Shown one piece after another: positions 41,127 through 51,000 of a DNA stretch of 64,000 nt. The notes under the pieces were generated by a model, which saw nothing but the letters and a program-made list of their open reading frames with translations, did no database searches and was not told the DNA's origin. The position numbers were made by a program, and so were the translations under genes. Origin of the DNA: Streptomyces sp. f51 (GTDB lineage: Bacteria; Actinomycetota; Actinomycetes; Streptomycetales; Streptomycetaceae); NCBI RefSeq assembly GCF_037940415.1, contig NZ_CP149798.1, positions 6,295,001 to 6,359,000 of the forward strand, in the 5' to 3' direction. How positions within the stretch are numbered: position 1 is the first letter of the stretch; each line of letters starts with the position of its first letter.

Positions 41127-42770
41127 ATGCCCACCCCCGACCCCAGCCCTTCCGACCCCAGCCCTCCCGGCTCCGGTCCTTCCGACCCCGACCCGTCCGG
41201 TCCCACGCCACCCCGTCCCGGCCCCCTCGCCGCGACCCCTCTCGTCCTCAAGTCCGGTACGTCCTGGAGCGACGCCTGGCGGCGGTCCCTCGCCGTCGCC
41301 CCCGAGGCGTTCCGCGACGACCGGGTCCTCAACCTCTGGAACTCCGGCTGGCAGGCCGACGGCCGGGCCATGCCCGCCACCAGCCCCGTCGACGGCAGCC
41401 CCATCGCCGGACCGCCACGGCTCGACGGCGCCACCGCCCGCTCGGCCGTCCGTGCCTCCCTCGACCAGCACCGCGCCTGGCGGCATGTGCCCCTCGCCGA
41501 GCGCCGGGCCCGTGTCGCGGCGGCCCTCGACGCGCTCACGGAACACCGTGAACTGCTCGCCCTCCTGCTGGTCTGGGAGATCGGGAAGCCCTGGCGGCTG
41601 GCCCGCGCCGACGTGGACCGCGCCATCGACGGCGTGCGCTGGTACGTCGACGGCGTCGAACCCATGCTGGAGGGCAGGACCCCGCTCGACGGACCCGTCT
41701 CCGACATCGCCAGCTGGAACTACCCGATGAGCGTTCTCGTCCACGCGATGCTGGTGCAGGCGCTCGCGGGCAACGCGGTCATCGCCAAGACCCCCACCGA
41801 CGGCGGAGTCGCCTGTCTGACCCTGGCCTGCGCGCTCGCCGTGCGCGAGGGCATCCCGCTCACCCTGGTCAGCGGCAGCGGGGGCGAACTGTCGGAGGCG
41901 CTCGTGCGCGCGCCCGAGATCGGCTGCGTCTCCTTCGTCGGCGGCCGGGACACCGGCGCCGCCGTGGCCACCGCGGTCGCCGACCTCGGCAAGCGCCACG
42001 TCCTCGAACAGGAGGGGCTCAACACCTGGGGCGTCTGGAACTTCAGCGACTGGGACGCCCTGACGGCCGTCGTGCCCAAGCTCTTCGACTACGGCAAGCA
42101 GCGCTGCACCGCCTACCCGCGCTTCGTCGTCCAGCGTGCCCTGTTCGACGAATTCCTCGCCGCGTACCTGCCGGCCGTACGCACCCTGCGCACCGGCCAC
42201 CCGCTCGCCGTCGAGCTGCCCGACGACCCCTTCCCCTCGCTGGACTTCGGCCCGCTCATCAACGCGGCCAAGGCCAAGGAGCTGACGGACCAGGTCGCCG
42301 AGGCCATCGACCGCGGCGCCGTCCCGCTGTACCGCGGCAGGCCCTCCGACGCCCGCTTCCTGCCGGGACAGGACACGGCCGCGTACGTCCAGCCCGTCAC
42401 GCTCCTCAATCCGCCCCCCTCGTCACCGCTGCACCACGCGGAACCCTTCGGCCCGGTCGACACCATCGTCCTGGTCGACACCGAGGCCGAACTCCTCGCC
42501 GCGATGAACGCCTCGAACGGAGCGCTGGTCGCCACGCTGTCCACGGACGACGAGGAGACGTACACCCGGCTGGCCCCCCAGATCCGCGCCTTCAAGGTCG
42601 GCCGGGGCCGGCCCCGCTCCCGGGGCGACCGCGACGAGCTCTTCGGCGGCTTCGGAGCGTCGTGGCGCGGCGCCTTCGTGGGCGGGGAACTCCTGGTGCG
42701 GGCGGTGACGCAAGGACCGTCGGGGGAGCGGCTGCCGGGCAACTTCCCGGACTATCACCTGATGCCCTGA
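41127..42770 (+). CDS. Aldehyde dehydrogenase family protein with Pro-rich leader (divergent)
   Basis: A 547-residue protein. Residues 1-40 are a Pro/Ser/Asp low-complexity leader. The ALDH fold follows with the oxyanion-side Asn in IASWNYP, the general-base Glu region LEQEGLNTWGVWNF and the nucleophilic Cys in GKQRCTAYPR. The usual LELGGK motif is altered (VLEQEGLN), so it belongs to a divergent ALDH branch and its substrate is unclear. The ATG at 41127 has GCGGAGA upstream. The 3' end lies inside an eight-base tandem repeat that supplies its last codons and stop, so the C-terminus (YHLMP) is set by the repeat phase. Confidence 0.85.
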   Translation: MPTPDPSPSDPSPPGSGPSDPDPSGPTPPRPGPLAATPLVLKSGTSWSDAWRRSLAVAPEAFRDDRVLNLWNSGWQADGRAMPATSPVDGSPIAGPPRLDGATARSAVRASLDQHRAWRHVPLAERRARVAAALDALTEHRELLALLLVWEIGKPWRLARADVDRAIDGVRWYVDGVEPMLEGRTPLDGPVSDIASWNYPMSVLVHAMLVQALAGNAVIAKTPTDGGVACLTLACALAVREGIPLTLVSGSGGELSEALVRAPEIGCVSFVGGRDTGAAVATAVADLGKRHVLEQEGLNTWGVWNFSDWDALTAVVPKLFDYGKQRCTAYPRFVVQRALFDEFLAAYLPAVRTLRTGHPLAVELPDDPFPSLDFGPLINAAKAKELTDQVAEAIDRGAVPLYRGRPSDARFLPGQDTAAYVQPVTLLNPPPSSPLHHAEPFGPVDTIVLVDTEAELLAAMNASNGALVATLSTDDEETYTRLAPQIRAFKVGRGRPRSRGDRDELFGGFGASWRGAFVGGELLVRAVTQGPSGERLPGNFPDYHLMP

Positions 42771-42837
42771 TGCCCTGATGCCCTGATGCCCTGATGCCCT
42801 GATGCGCTGGGGCGCTGGGGCGCTGGGGCGCTGGGGC
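42758..42837. repeat. Tandem octamer array at the 3' end of the aldehyde dehydrogenase gene
   Basis: Six perfect copies of CCTGATGC (42758-42805) are followed by four perfect copies of GCTGGGGC (42806-42837), then GCCCGGC-type repeats. The stop codon of the upstream gene lies across the first and second units. This is a classic slippage-prone array and a probable site of strain variation. Confidence 0.95.
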
Positions 42838-42918
42838 GCCCGGCGCCCGGCGCCGGGTCCGCCAGGCCACCCGACGCCGGGACCGAGCGCGGTCACCGGA
42901 GGCCACGACTCCGAGCGG

Positions 42919-44250
42919 TCACCCGATGCCCTGCCGGTCCGGTCGCAGCGCGAAGGCGCGGTCCGAAGGCTCGGCGACCGAGCGCTCCACGGCCTCGACG
43001 AGCAGCGCGCGATGCCGGAGCAGGGGCTCACGGCGGTCCGCGGGAGCGATCGCGGCCAGATCGTCGAGCCCGGCGAGCAGACGCCGGGTGACCTGCGGTG
43101 TGCCCACGGCGCAGCCGCGGATCTCGGCGAACCCGAGATCGACGAGCTGGGTCCACCCGGGCACCGGCTGCACCAGCCGCACGTTCCCGCCCCGGTCGCG
43201 ATGGAGCGCCGCGTCGAGGGGCCGGCCGGCGACGGCCGTCAGGAACTGCACGATGCGGTCGATCGCCTGCACGGCCGTGGTCGGGTCGTTCACCGCGGCC
43301 GACAGGGCCCGCAGGCCGATGTCGGACAGCTGCCGCAGCCCGAACGCGAAGTCCTGGTGGAAGGTGCGCTCCACCCCGACGGACACGGTCCGGCCGAGGG
43401 AGCGCCCGGCCGGTGCACGGCCTCCGTGCACGGCGAACAGGGGTGTGCCCGGTACGACGAAGTCCCCGATCCGCGGGATCAGCCTCAGGACGACGCCCTC
43501 CTGCCGGGCCGCCCGCACCAGCCGGGTGATGTTCACGTCCCGCAGGACACCGGCCCGCCCGTGGTGGGCGACCAGGGCGGTCTCGGGACCGAGCGTCTCC
43601 TCCTCGCCGGTCGAGCGGCCCACGGGCATGCGCGCCATGACCTTGAACGCCTCGCGGGTGATCCGGTCGATGACGTGGCTGATGCGCATGAGCCGCAGGG
43701 TCTGGTTCACGTACAGCACGAAGAGCAGCAGGCTCAGCCCCAGCATCGTGAGCGTCAGCACCGACTGGATCAGCGGGATCGAGGTCACGTACCGCGCCTC
43801 GGTCTGTCCCTCGTACGAGGTCAGCACGAGCAGCGACAGCAGGAACGTGGCCAGGAACACGGCGAAGGTGGCCTTGGTGATCCTGCTCCGTACGAAGATC
43901 CGGACCACCCGCGGACTGAACTGCCCGCTCGCCATCTGCACGGCGACCAGCGAGATGCTGAAGACCACACCGATGAAGGTCATCATCGCCGAGCTGACGA
44001 CGGTCACGACGGCCTTCGCGTCCTCCGCCAGCCGCAGCAGATCGTCGAGGGTGTCGTAGTCGCGGGCGTCGCGCAGCGAGTCGACGATCGCGGTGTCGAT
44101 CCCGGTCGCCACCGCCCACACCACGAAGACCAGCACCATGGCCGCGGTGGGCGCGAACCAGAACGTGTCCCGCAGATGCTCCCGCCACGGCGACAGTGCC
44201 CTGGGCCGCCGCCCTTCCCGCAGACCGCCGGTAGTCATCCAGTCACCCAT
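42919..44250 (-). CDS. DUF2254 integral membrane protein
   Basis: A 443-residue protein. About four membrane spans lie in the first half (FAPTAAMVLVFVVWAVATG, AMMTFIGVVFSISLVAVQM, ATFAVFLATFLLSLLVL, VLTLTMLGLSLLLFVLYVN), with the DUF2254 signature SGQFSPRVVRIFVRSRITK. The soluble C-terminal half contains FGLRQLSDIGLRALSAAVND, also typical. The function of this family is unknown; an ion-flux role has been suggested by its topology only. I start at the ATG at 44250 (MGDWMTTGGL); 44238 is an alternative. It converges on the octamer array and the aldehyde dehydrogenase. Confidence 0.88.
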   Translation of the reverse strand: MGDWMTTGGLREGRRPRALSPWREHLRDTFWFAPTAAMVLVFVVWAVATGIDTAIVDSLRDARDYDTLDDLLRLAEDAKAVVTVVSSAMMTFIGVVFSISLVAVQMASGQFSPRVVRIFVRSRITKATFAVFLATFLLSLLVLTSYEGQTEARYVTSIPLIQSVLTLTMLGLSLLLFVLYVNQTLRLMRISHVIDRITREAFKVMARMPVGRSTGEEETLGPETALVAHHGRAGVLRDVNITRLVRAARQEGVVLRLIPRIGDFVVPGTPLFAVHGGRAPAGRSLGRTVSVGVERTFHQDFAFGLRQLSDIGLRALSAAVNDPTTAVQAIDRIVQFLTAVAGRPLDAALHRDRGGNVRLVQPVPGWTQLVDLGFAEIRGCAVGTPQVTRRLLAGLDDLAAIAPADRREPLLRHRALLVEAVERSVAEPSDRAFALRPDRQGIG

Positions 44251-44392
44251 GGTGCGACTGTAGGCGCACCCCCACCGAGGTCCGCGGACCCGCTCCGTGG
44301 GCCCGGATATGCAGGTGAAAGGCACTCCGAAACCTTGGTATTGTTGTCCATGTCGCCGCGGGGAACACCCCCGGCCAGGCGGCAGACACCTT

Positions 44393-44477
44393 GTCCGGGT
44401 GGCGGAATGGCAGACGCGCTAGCTTGAGGTGCTAGTGCCCTTTATCGGGCGTGGGGGTTCAAGTCCCCCCTCGGACA
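44393..44477 (+). tRNA. tRNA-Leu (anticodon GAG)
   Basis: The 85-base gene folds as a class II tRNA: acceptor arm GTCCGGG pairs with CTCGGAC (one G-T), the anticodon stem GCTAGC/GCTAG encloses TTGAGGT with GAG, a long variable arm TGCCCTTTATCGGGCG follows, and the T arm is GGGGGTTCAAGTCCCCC. Discriminator A is at 44477 and CCA is not encoded. It reads CUC/CUU codons. No duplicate of its 3' end was seen elsewhere in the window. Confidence 0.97.
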
Positions 44478-44500
44478 CTTCTACACTCGCTGTAGCGACA

Positions 44501-44547
44501 CGCAGATGAGGGCCTCGACCACATGGTCGCGGCCCTATGTGCGTTTT
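44501..44547 (+). terminator. Terminator of the tRNA-Leu gene
   Basis: CGCAGATGAGGGCC (44501-44514) pairs imperfectly with GGCCCTATGTGCG (44531-44543), enclosing a smaller GACCA/TGGTC hairpin, and is followed by TTTT. It begins 24 bases after the tRNA. Confidence 0.75.
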
Positions 44548-45000
44548 CGTGGGGATTCCAGCGATTCCCTGTGGCGGTTCGAGGGCAGGCCGGCGGAAAT
44601 GGAGTCCGGGGGCAACCGCCGGTCCCACAGAATCTCCGACCGGATCTCACCGGTGAGCACCGCGGTGAGGAACCGGGTCACGGTCATGTGCCTGTTCAGC
44701 CGCACAGTGGCTCGCTCGTGGTCCGACTGCCGGCGATCCCTTCCCGCCGAGCGGCGTGCCGGGCTGACTCGTCCTCGCCCCTGGCGACGGGCCTCGGCGA
44801 GGTCGGTCACTGATCGGCCCCGCTCTGGGTGATTCCTTTGCTGTTCGTATGGAGATCCTTTGTAAAGCGGCCCGCAGTGACGCCATAGCGTGAACCTCTG
44901 CGGGAGGCATGGCTGACTGATGCCTCCCTCTTTGATGTGCACGTAAATCCCTTGCCACAGAGGCGACTTGTGTGTCAGGGGTCCAGGAGGGGGCGCAAGA
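44548..45000. other. 453-base region between tRNA terminator and the RHS gene; no firm gene
   Basis: The sequence is lower in GC than its surroundings. A minus-strand frame (about 44810 to 44535, 91 residues, GTG start) is possible but has a weak ribosome binding site and no recognisable family. A 9+9 hairpin followed by TCTTT sits at 44902-44928, and the RHS gene's GGAGGGGG ribosome binding site is at 44985-44992. A leader or attenuator role for this stretch is plausible. Confidence 0.5.
44902..44928 (+). terminator. Terminator-like hairpin in the RHS gene leader
   Basis: GGGAGGCAT (44902-44910) and ATGCCTCCC (44920-44928) form a perfect 9+9 stem with a nine-base loop, followed by TCTTT. 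It lies 73 bases before the toxin gene and could insulate it or attenuate its transcription. Confidence 0.6.
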
Positions 45001-48000
45001 ATGGCGCGGATTTCGGGGTGGACAAGCGGGCGGGCAGGCTTAGCCGCCCGGCGGGTTCGGCGCACGGCGGCGGTGATGGCCGGCGCCCTGGTGGTGAGCC
45101 TGCTTCCGGCCGGGGTGGCCACCGCGGCCGCGTCGGTCGAGCGGCACGTGAAGATGCCCTCGGCTCCGCAGAACAAACGAGTCCCCTTGACCCACCGAAG
45201 GGCCCATTGGGGCTCGACTCCCAAGGGTTTCAAGCATTTTGATCCCGGCGGGCATATGAAGCTCCCCGGGCCGGCCAGTTCCCTGGTCACCCTGCCGGTC
45301 GCCCCCGCCTCGACGCGGCTGACCTCGAAAGCGGCTCAGGTACGGGCCAAGGGCACTCCCGTCCTGCTCGGTGGCGTCGCGGAGGCAGGGGCCAAGGCGA
45401 GCGGCACCGCCACCGGATCGCAGCGCGTGCGGGTGACCGTGCTGGATCAGAAGGCGGCACGGGCGGTCGGCGTGCACGGTCTGCTCTTCGGTCTCCGGCG
45501 CACCAGCCCCGGTGGCGGAAAGATCGCGCTACGGGTCGACGACTCCTCGTTCCGCTACGCCTTCGGCGGTGACTTCGCCTCCCGTCTGCACCTGGTCCAG
45601 CTGCCGGCGTGCGCGCTGACCACGCCCAAGCTGGCCAAGTGCCAGGTCCAGACCGCGGTACGCACCACTCCCGGGACGCCGCTGTCCGCGCAGGTCACCG
45701 TTCCGGGCCCGAGCACGGCGGGGGCGGATGCCGCGGGCTCCGCCCGGTCGGCGGCGACGCCGTCCGGCGCCATGGTGGTCATGGCGGCCACTTCGGGCGC
45801 GTCGGGTTCGTCCGGCGACTACGCGGCGACCAGCCTGTCGCCCGGCGGTTCCTGGTCGACCTCGGGGAACACGGGCGCGTTCACCTACAGCTATCCGATC
45901 TCGGTGCCCCCGGCGATCGGCGGCGTGGCCCCGAACGTCGATCTCTCCTACAGTTCCTCCACCCAGGACGCGCGTACCGAGGGCACCAACAACCAGTCCT
46001 CGTGGTTGGGTGACGGCTGGACCTCGGCGGAGAACTATGTCGAGCGCACCTACAAGCCCTGCAAGGACGACTCGTCGTCGGGGGCGCCGAAGAACGACGG
46101 CGACCAGTGCTGGGCGGGGCAGATCCTCACCCTGTCGCTCAACGGCATGTCCACCGACGTCGTCTACGACGGCGCGACCAAGACCTTCCACTCCGCCGAG
46201 GACAGTGCCACCACCAAGATCGAGGACCTGAGCGGTGCCACGAACGGTACGGCGAACGGGGAGTACTTCAAGGTCACCGAGGGCGGGGTGCAGTACTTCT
46301 TCGGCCGCAACCGGCTGCCGGGCTGGGCCGGCGGCAAGGACGAGACGAAGTCGGTGTGGACCGAGCCGGTCCACCACGCGCACAGCGGCGTCTCCGACTG
46401 CCCGGACAGCACGGACTTCGCCGCCACCTCCTGCACGCTGGGCTACCGCTTCAATCTGGACTACGTGGTCGACACCCACGGCAACGCCACGGCCTGGTAC
46501 TACGCGCCGGAGACCGGGTACTACGGCGCGGACATGAAGGACACCGCGGTCGCCTACACGCGCGGCGGCACCCTGTCCCGGATCGACTACGGCATGACCG
46601 CCTCGACGGTCTACTCGGGTACCGCGCCTGAGCAGATCGTCTTCGACACTGCGGAGCGCTGCATCCCGGGCACCCCGTCGGGCAACACCTGCGCGGACAG
46701 TCAGTTCACGCCCGCCAACGCCGCCTACTGGCCCGACGTGCCGGTCGACCTCAATTGCTCCAAGGACTCCACCAGTTGCACCAACCACGGCCCGAGCTTC
46801 TGGTCCCGTAGACGCCTGACGTCGATCACCACGCAGATCCAGGTGGGCGGAGCGACCCAGCAGGTCGACAAGTTCACCTTCACCCAGTCCTTCCCGGACG
46901 GGGGCGACCACGCCCCCACCCTGTGGCTGGACTCCCTCCAGCACACCGGCCTGGACACCCTGGGCGGAGCGTCGGGCAGCGCCTCCACTCCGGCGCTGAG
47001 TTTCGACCCGCCGCTGCAACTGGCCAACCGGGTCGGCACGATCCCGCAGATGCCGCTGATGTACCACGACCGCATCCAGACGGTCACCAGCGAGACCGGC
47101 GCCCAGACGACCGTCACCTACGACCGGCCGAACTGCTCCAGCGCCCCGGCCGGCGACCCCAACGACCCCGCCGACGCGGCCGCCCAGACCTTCGCCTCCA
47201 CCAACACCCTGTCCTGCTTCCCGGTGTACTGGACCCCCGACGGACAGCCCGCGCCGTGGCTGGACTGGTTCTACAAGTACAAGGTCTCCTCGGTCGTCAC
47301 CACGGACACGAGCAACTCCTACCAGGACGGCACCCAGCCGGAGCTGGAGACCGACTACGCCTACAAGGGCAACCCGGGCTGGCACTACGACGACAACGAA
47401 CTCGTCAAAGCGAAGAACCGCACCTGGGGCCAGTTCCGCGGCTACCCGGAGGTGGACGTCACCACCGGTGACCCGAACGTCTTCCACTACACCGACGGCG
47501 CCAAGGTCCACGACCAGAAGACGCTCACGAAGTCGTACTACTTCCTCGGCATGAACGGGGACACGCTCCCCGGCGGCAAGACCCGCTCGGTGCCCGACCT
47601 GACCAGCCAGGACGGTGCCACCTCGGTCACCGACGACGACGCGCTGGCCGGACAGACCTTCGAGACCGACACCTACACCAGCGCCACGGGCGGCCTGGAC
47701 AAGGCCGTCGTCACCGTGCCCAAGGTCATCGGCCCGACGGCGGTCCGCAGCCGAAGCGGCGTGCCGGACCTGACGGCGCAGATGGTCCGCACCGCCAAGT
47801 CGCTGACCCGTCAGGCCGTGTCCTACGGCTGGCGCAGGACCGAGACGGACACCTTCTACAACACCACCCTGGGCAAGCCGACGACCGGCGCACCCGTGCA
47901 GGTCGACGACCGGGGGGAGACCGCCGACAGCGACAACGTCGCGAAGTGCACCTACACCCGCTATCTCACGGGCGGTGCCGACACGGTGGTGGTGCCCGCC

Positions 48001-51000
48001 GAGACCGTCACCACGGCCCAGGACTGTTCGAGCGCCGGCGCGACTCCGAGCGGCACCCTGATCTCCGACACCCGCACCTCCTACGACACCAACGGCTTCG
48101 CCTACGACGGCGACGGGCAGACGAATCCCGCCCTGCCCAAGATCGGTGATGCCACCCTGGTCCAGCAGGCATCCTCCGCCGACGGTGCCACGGCCACCGC
48201 TTTCGTGGATCAGGCCGCCACCCGGTACGACTCCTACGGTCGCCCGACTAAGGTCACGCGTACTCCCAACTCCACGTCACCGGACGGCAAGAGCCTCGCC
48301 CAGACCGTCTTCACCTCCTACACCCCGGCCAGTGGCGCGCTGCCCACGGGCAGCACGAGCGTCACCCAGGTCACCCCGGGCGTCGACTGCTCGGCGGTCA
48401 CCGTGTCGTCCAAGGACTGCCGGCTCACCGGCAACACCGTGGACCCGGCCCGGTCCCTGCCCACCGCCAAGACGGACGCGGGCGGCCTGCTCACCTCGCT
48501 CACGTACGACGCGCTGGGCCGCCTGACCGGGGTGTGGCTGCCCAACGAGAGCAAGTCCGCCAGTGCGCCCGCGAACACGACCTACAGCTACAACCTGTCC
48601 CAGCAGCCCCCGATCGTCACCACCAACACGCTTCTGGACAACGGCGGTTACCAGACGAGTGAGACCCTGTACGACGCGATGCTGAGGCCGCTTCAGGTAC
48701 AGACGACGGGAGAGAACTCGAGTACCGCGGTCTCGGACACCCAGTACGACTCCCACGGCTGGACGGTCTCCACCAACAACGCGTTCTTCGTGGCCGGCAG
48801 CCCCCGCGGCAGCCTGATCCCGGTCTCCCAGGTGTCCATTCCCGACACCACGGTCACCGACCACGACGGGCAGGGCCGGGCCGACCTGGTCACCGAGGAA
48901 CACAACGGATCCAAAACCTGGTCCTCGACCACCGCCTACACCGGGGACAGGGCCACCGTCCTGCCGCCCAAGGGCGGCGTGGCCACCTCCAAGGTCGTCG
49001 ACGCGCGCGGCCAGACCACCGAACTGGACCAGTACACGGCCGCACCCAGCCTGTCCGGTACCGCGGCGAACGGTTTCACCGTCACCGGCGGCACCGCCTC
49101 GGCCACCACCTACGGCTACACCGCCGCGGGCCGGCAGCACCGGATCACCGGCCCCGACAAGACGGTGTGGACGTTCGACTACGACCTGCTCGGACGCAAG
49201 AAGTCCCAGAACGACCCGGACGCGGGCAAGAGCAGCTACGGCTACGACGACGCCGGCAACCTGGTCTCCACCACGGACGCCAAGCAGGTCGAACTCGACT
49301 ACACCTACGACCTCCTGGGCCGCAAGCTCACCGGCAGCGACAAGTCGAAGTCCAACTTCCAGTTCGCCTCCTGGACGTACGACACGAAGCGCATCGGCCT
49401 GCCGACCTCGTCGACCCGCTACGTGCAGGGCGTCACCGGCGGGTACACGGTCGCCGCCACCGGCTACACCACCCTCGGCAAGCCGACGGGCACGACGATC
49501 ACGCTGCCGGCGTCCGAGGCCCCGCTGCCGACGACGTACACCACGACCTACACCTACACCGCCAAGGACCAGCTCCCGGCGACCCGGTCGGACCCGCGCA
49601 CCCAGGGCCTGAACAACGAGACCATCACCTACGAGCACGACGCACTCGGCAACCCCACGCGAACCACCAGCAGCGCCGGCGTCTACGTCGACGGCACCGT
49701 CTACACGGACTACGGGGCGCCGTCCCAGGTCACCCAGGGCGCCTCGACGAACCCCGCCACGACCACGTACCACTACGACGACCAGACCCTGCGGCCGACC
49801 GAGCGCATCATCAGCCGGACCCAGGCACCCGGTCCGACGGTCGACGACACCACGTACACCTACGACGCCTCAGGCAACCCGACCTCCATCACCGACCAGC
49901 AGTCGGAGACCGGCAACACCGTCACCGACCAGCAGTGCTACAGCTACGACGCCCTGGACCGGCTCACCGACGCCTGGACCGGCAAGGACAACTGCGCCGC
50001 CAGCCCGCCCACGTCCGGCACCCTCACCACGACGCCCGGCTCCTACTGGCAGTCCTTCGGCTACGACGCCATCGGCAACCGCCACCAGAGCGTCGACCAC
50101 GCCATCGGCGGCTCGGGCAGCACCGTCACCACCACCTACGCCGACGGCTGCACCACCGGCTGCAACTCCACCGGCGCCCAGCCCCACACCCTGACCGCCA
50201 CCACCGGAGCCACGAACCCGACGAAGTTCGGCTACGACGAAGACGGCAACCTGCACACCCGCACCCCCACCACCGGCCCCGGTCAGACCCTGACCTGGGA
50301 CGACGAGGGCCACCTGGCGCAGGTGGACACCACCGGCTCCAGCCCGGCGACCACCAAGTACCTCTACGACGCCGACGGCAACCAGCTCATCCGCCGCGAC
50401 CCCGGCCAGACCACCCTCTTCGCGGGCGACACCCAGATCGTCGCCAACACCGGCGTCATCCCCAACGTCCTCCTCGGCGCCGTCCGCACCTACACCCACG
50501 GCGGCGCCGGGACCCCCGTGGCCATCCGCTCCAGCCTCACCGGCGGCGGTCTGAAGTACCTGTTCAACGACCCGCACGGCACCGCGACCCTCTCGATGGA
50601 CACCACCACCCAGCAGGTCGCCCGCCAGCAGTACACCCCCTACGGCCAGCCACGCACCAGCGCCAACACCACCACCTGGCCCGACCCCACCCGTTCCTAC
50701 CTCGGCAAACCCCAGGACACCAGCACCGGCTACACCGACGTCGGAGCCCGCAAGTACGACCCCGCCCTGGGCCAGTTCATCAGCGTCGACCCCGTCCTGG
50801 AGGCCGGCGACCCGCAGGAGCTCGGCGGCTACACCTACGCCGGGGACAACCCCGTCACCAACAGCGACCCGACCGGTCTGTGCCATCCCGACCAGTGCGG
50901 CAGCGGCTACCCCGTCGCCGGCGACCCCGAGCGGCGCGGCTACACCGGCCAGCGCAAGGGCGAGCCCGCGTGCACCATCTGCAACGGCAACGGCGGCATC

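Noticed and set aside
44535..44810. Minus-strand frame of 91 residues between the tRNA and the RHS gene
   Set aside because: A GTG start exists but the ribosome binding site is weak, the composition is Arg-rich as in GC-bias frames, it crosses the tRNA terminator region and no family is recognisable.
44393..45001. tRNA-Leu as an attachment site for an integrated element carrying the toxin
   Set aside because: I looked for a second copy of the tRNA 3' end and for integrase or excisionase genes and saw none in the window.
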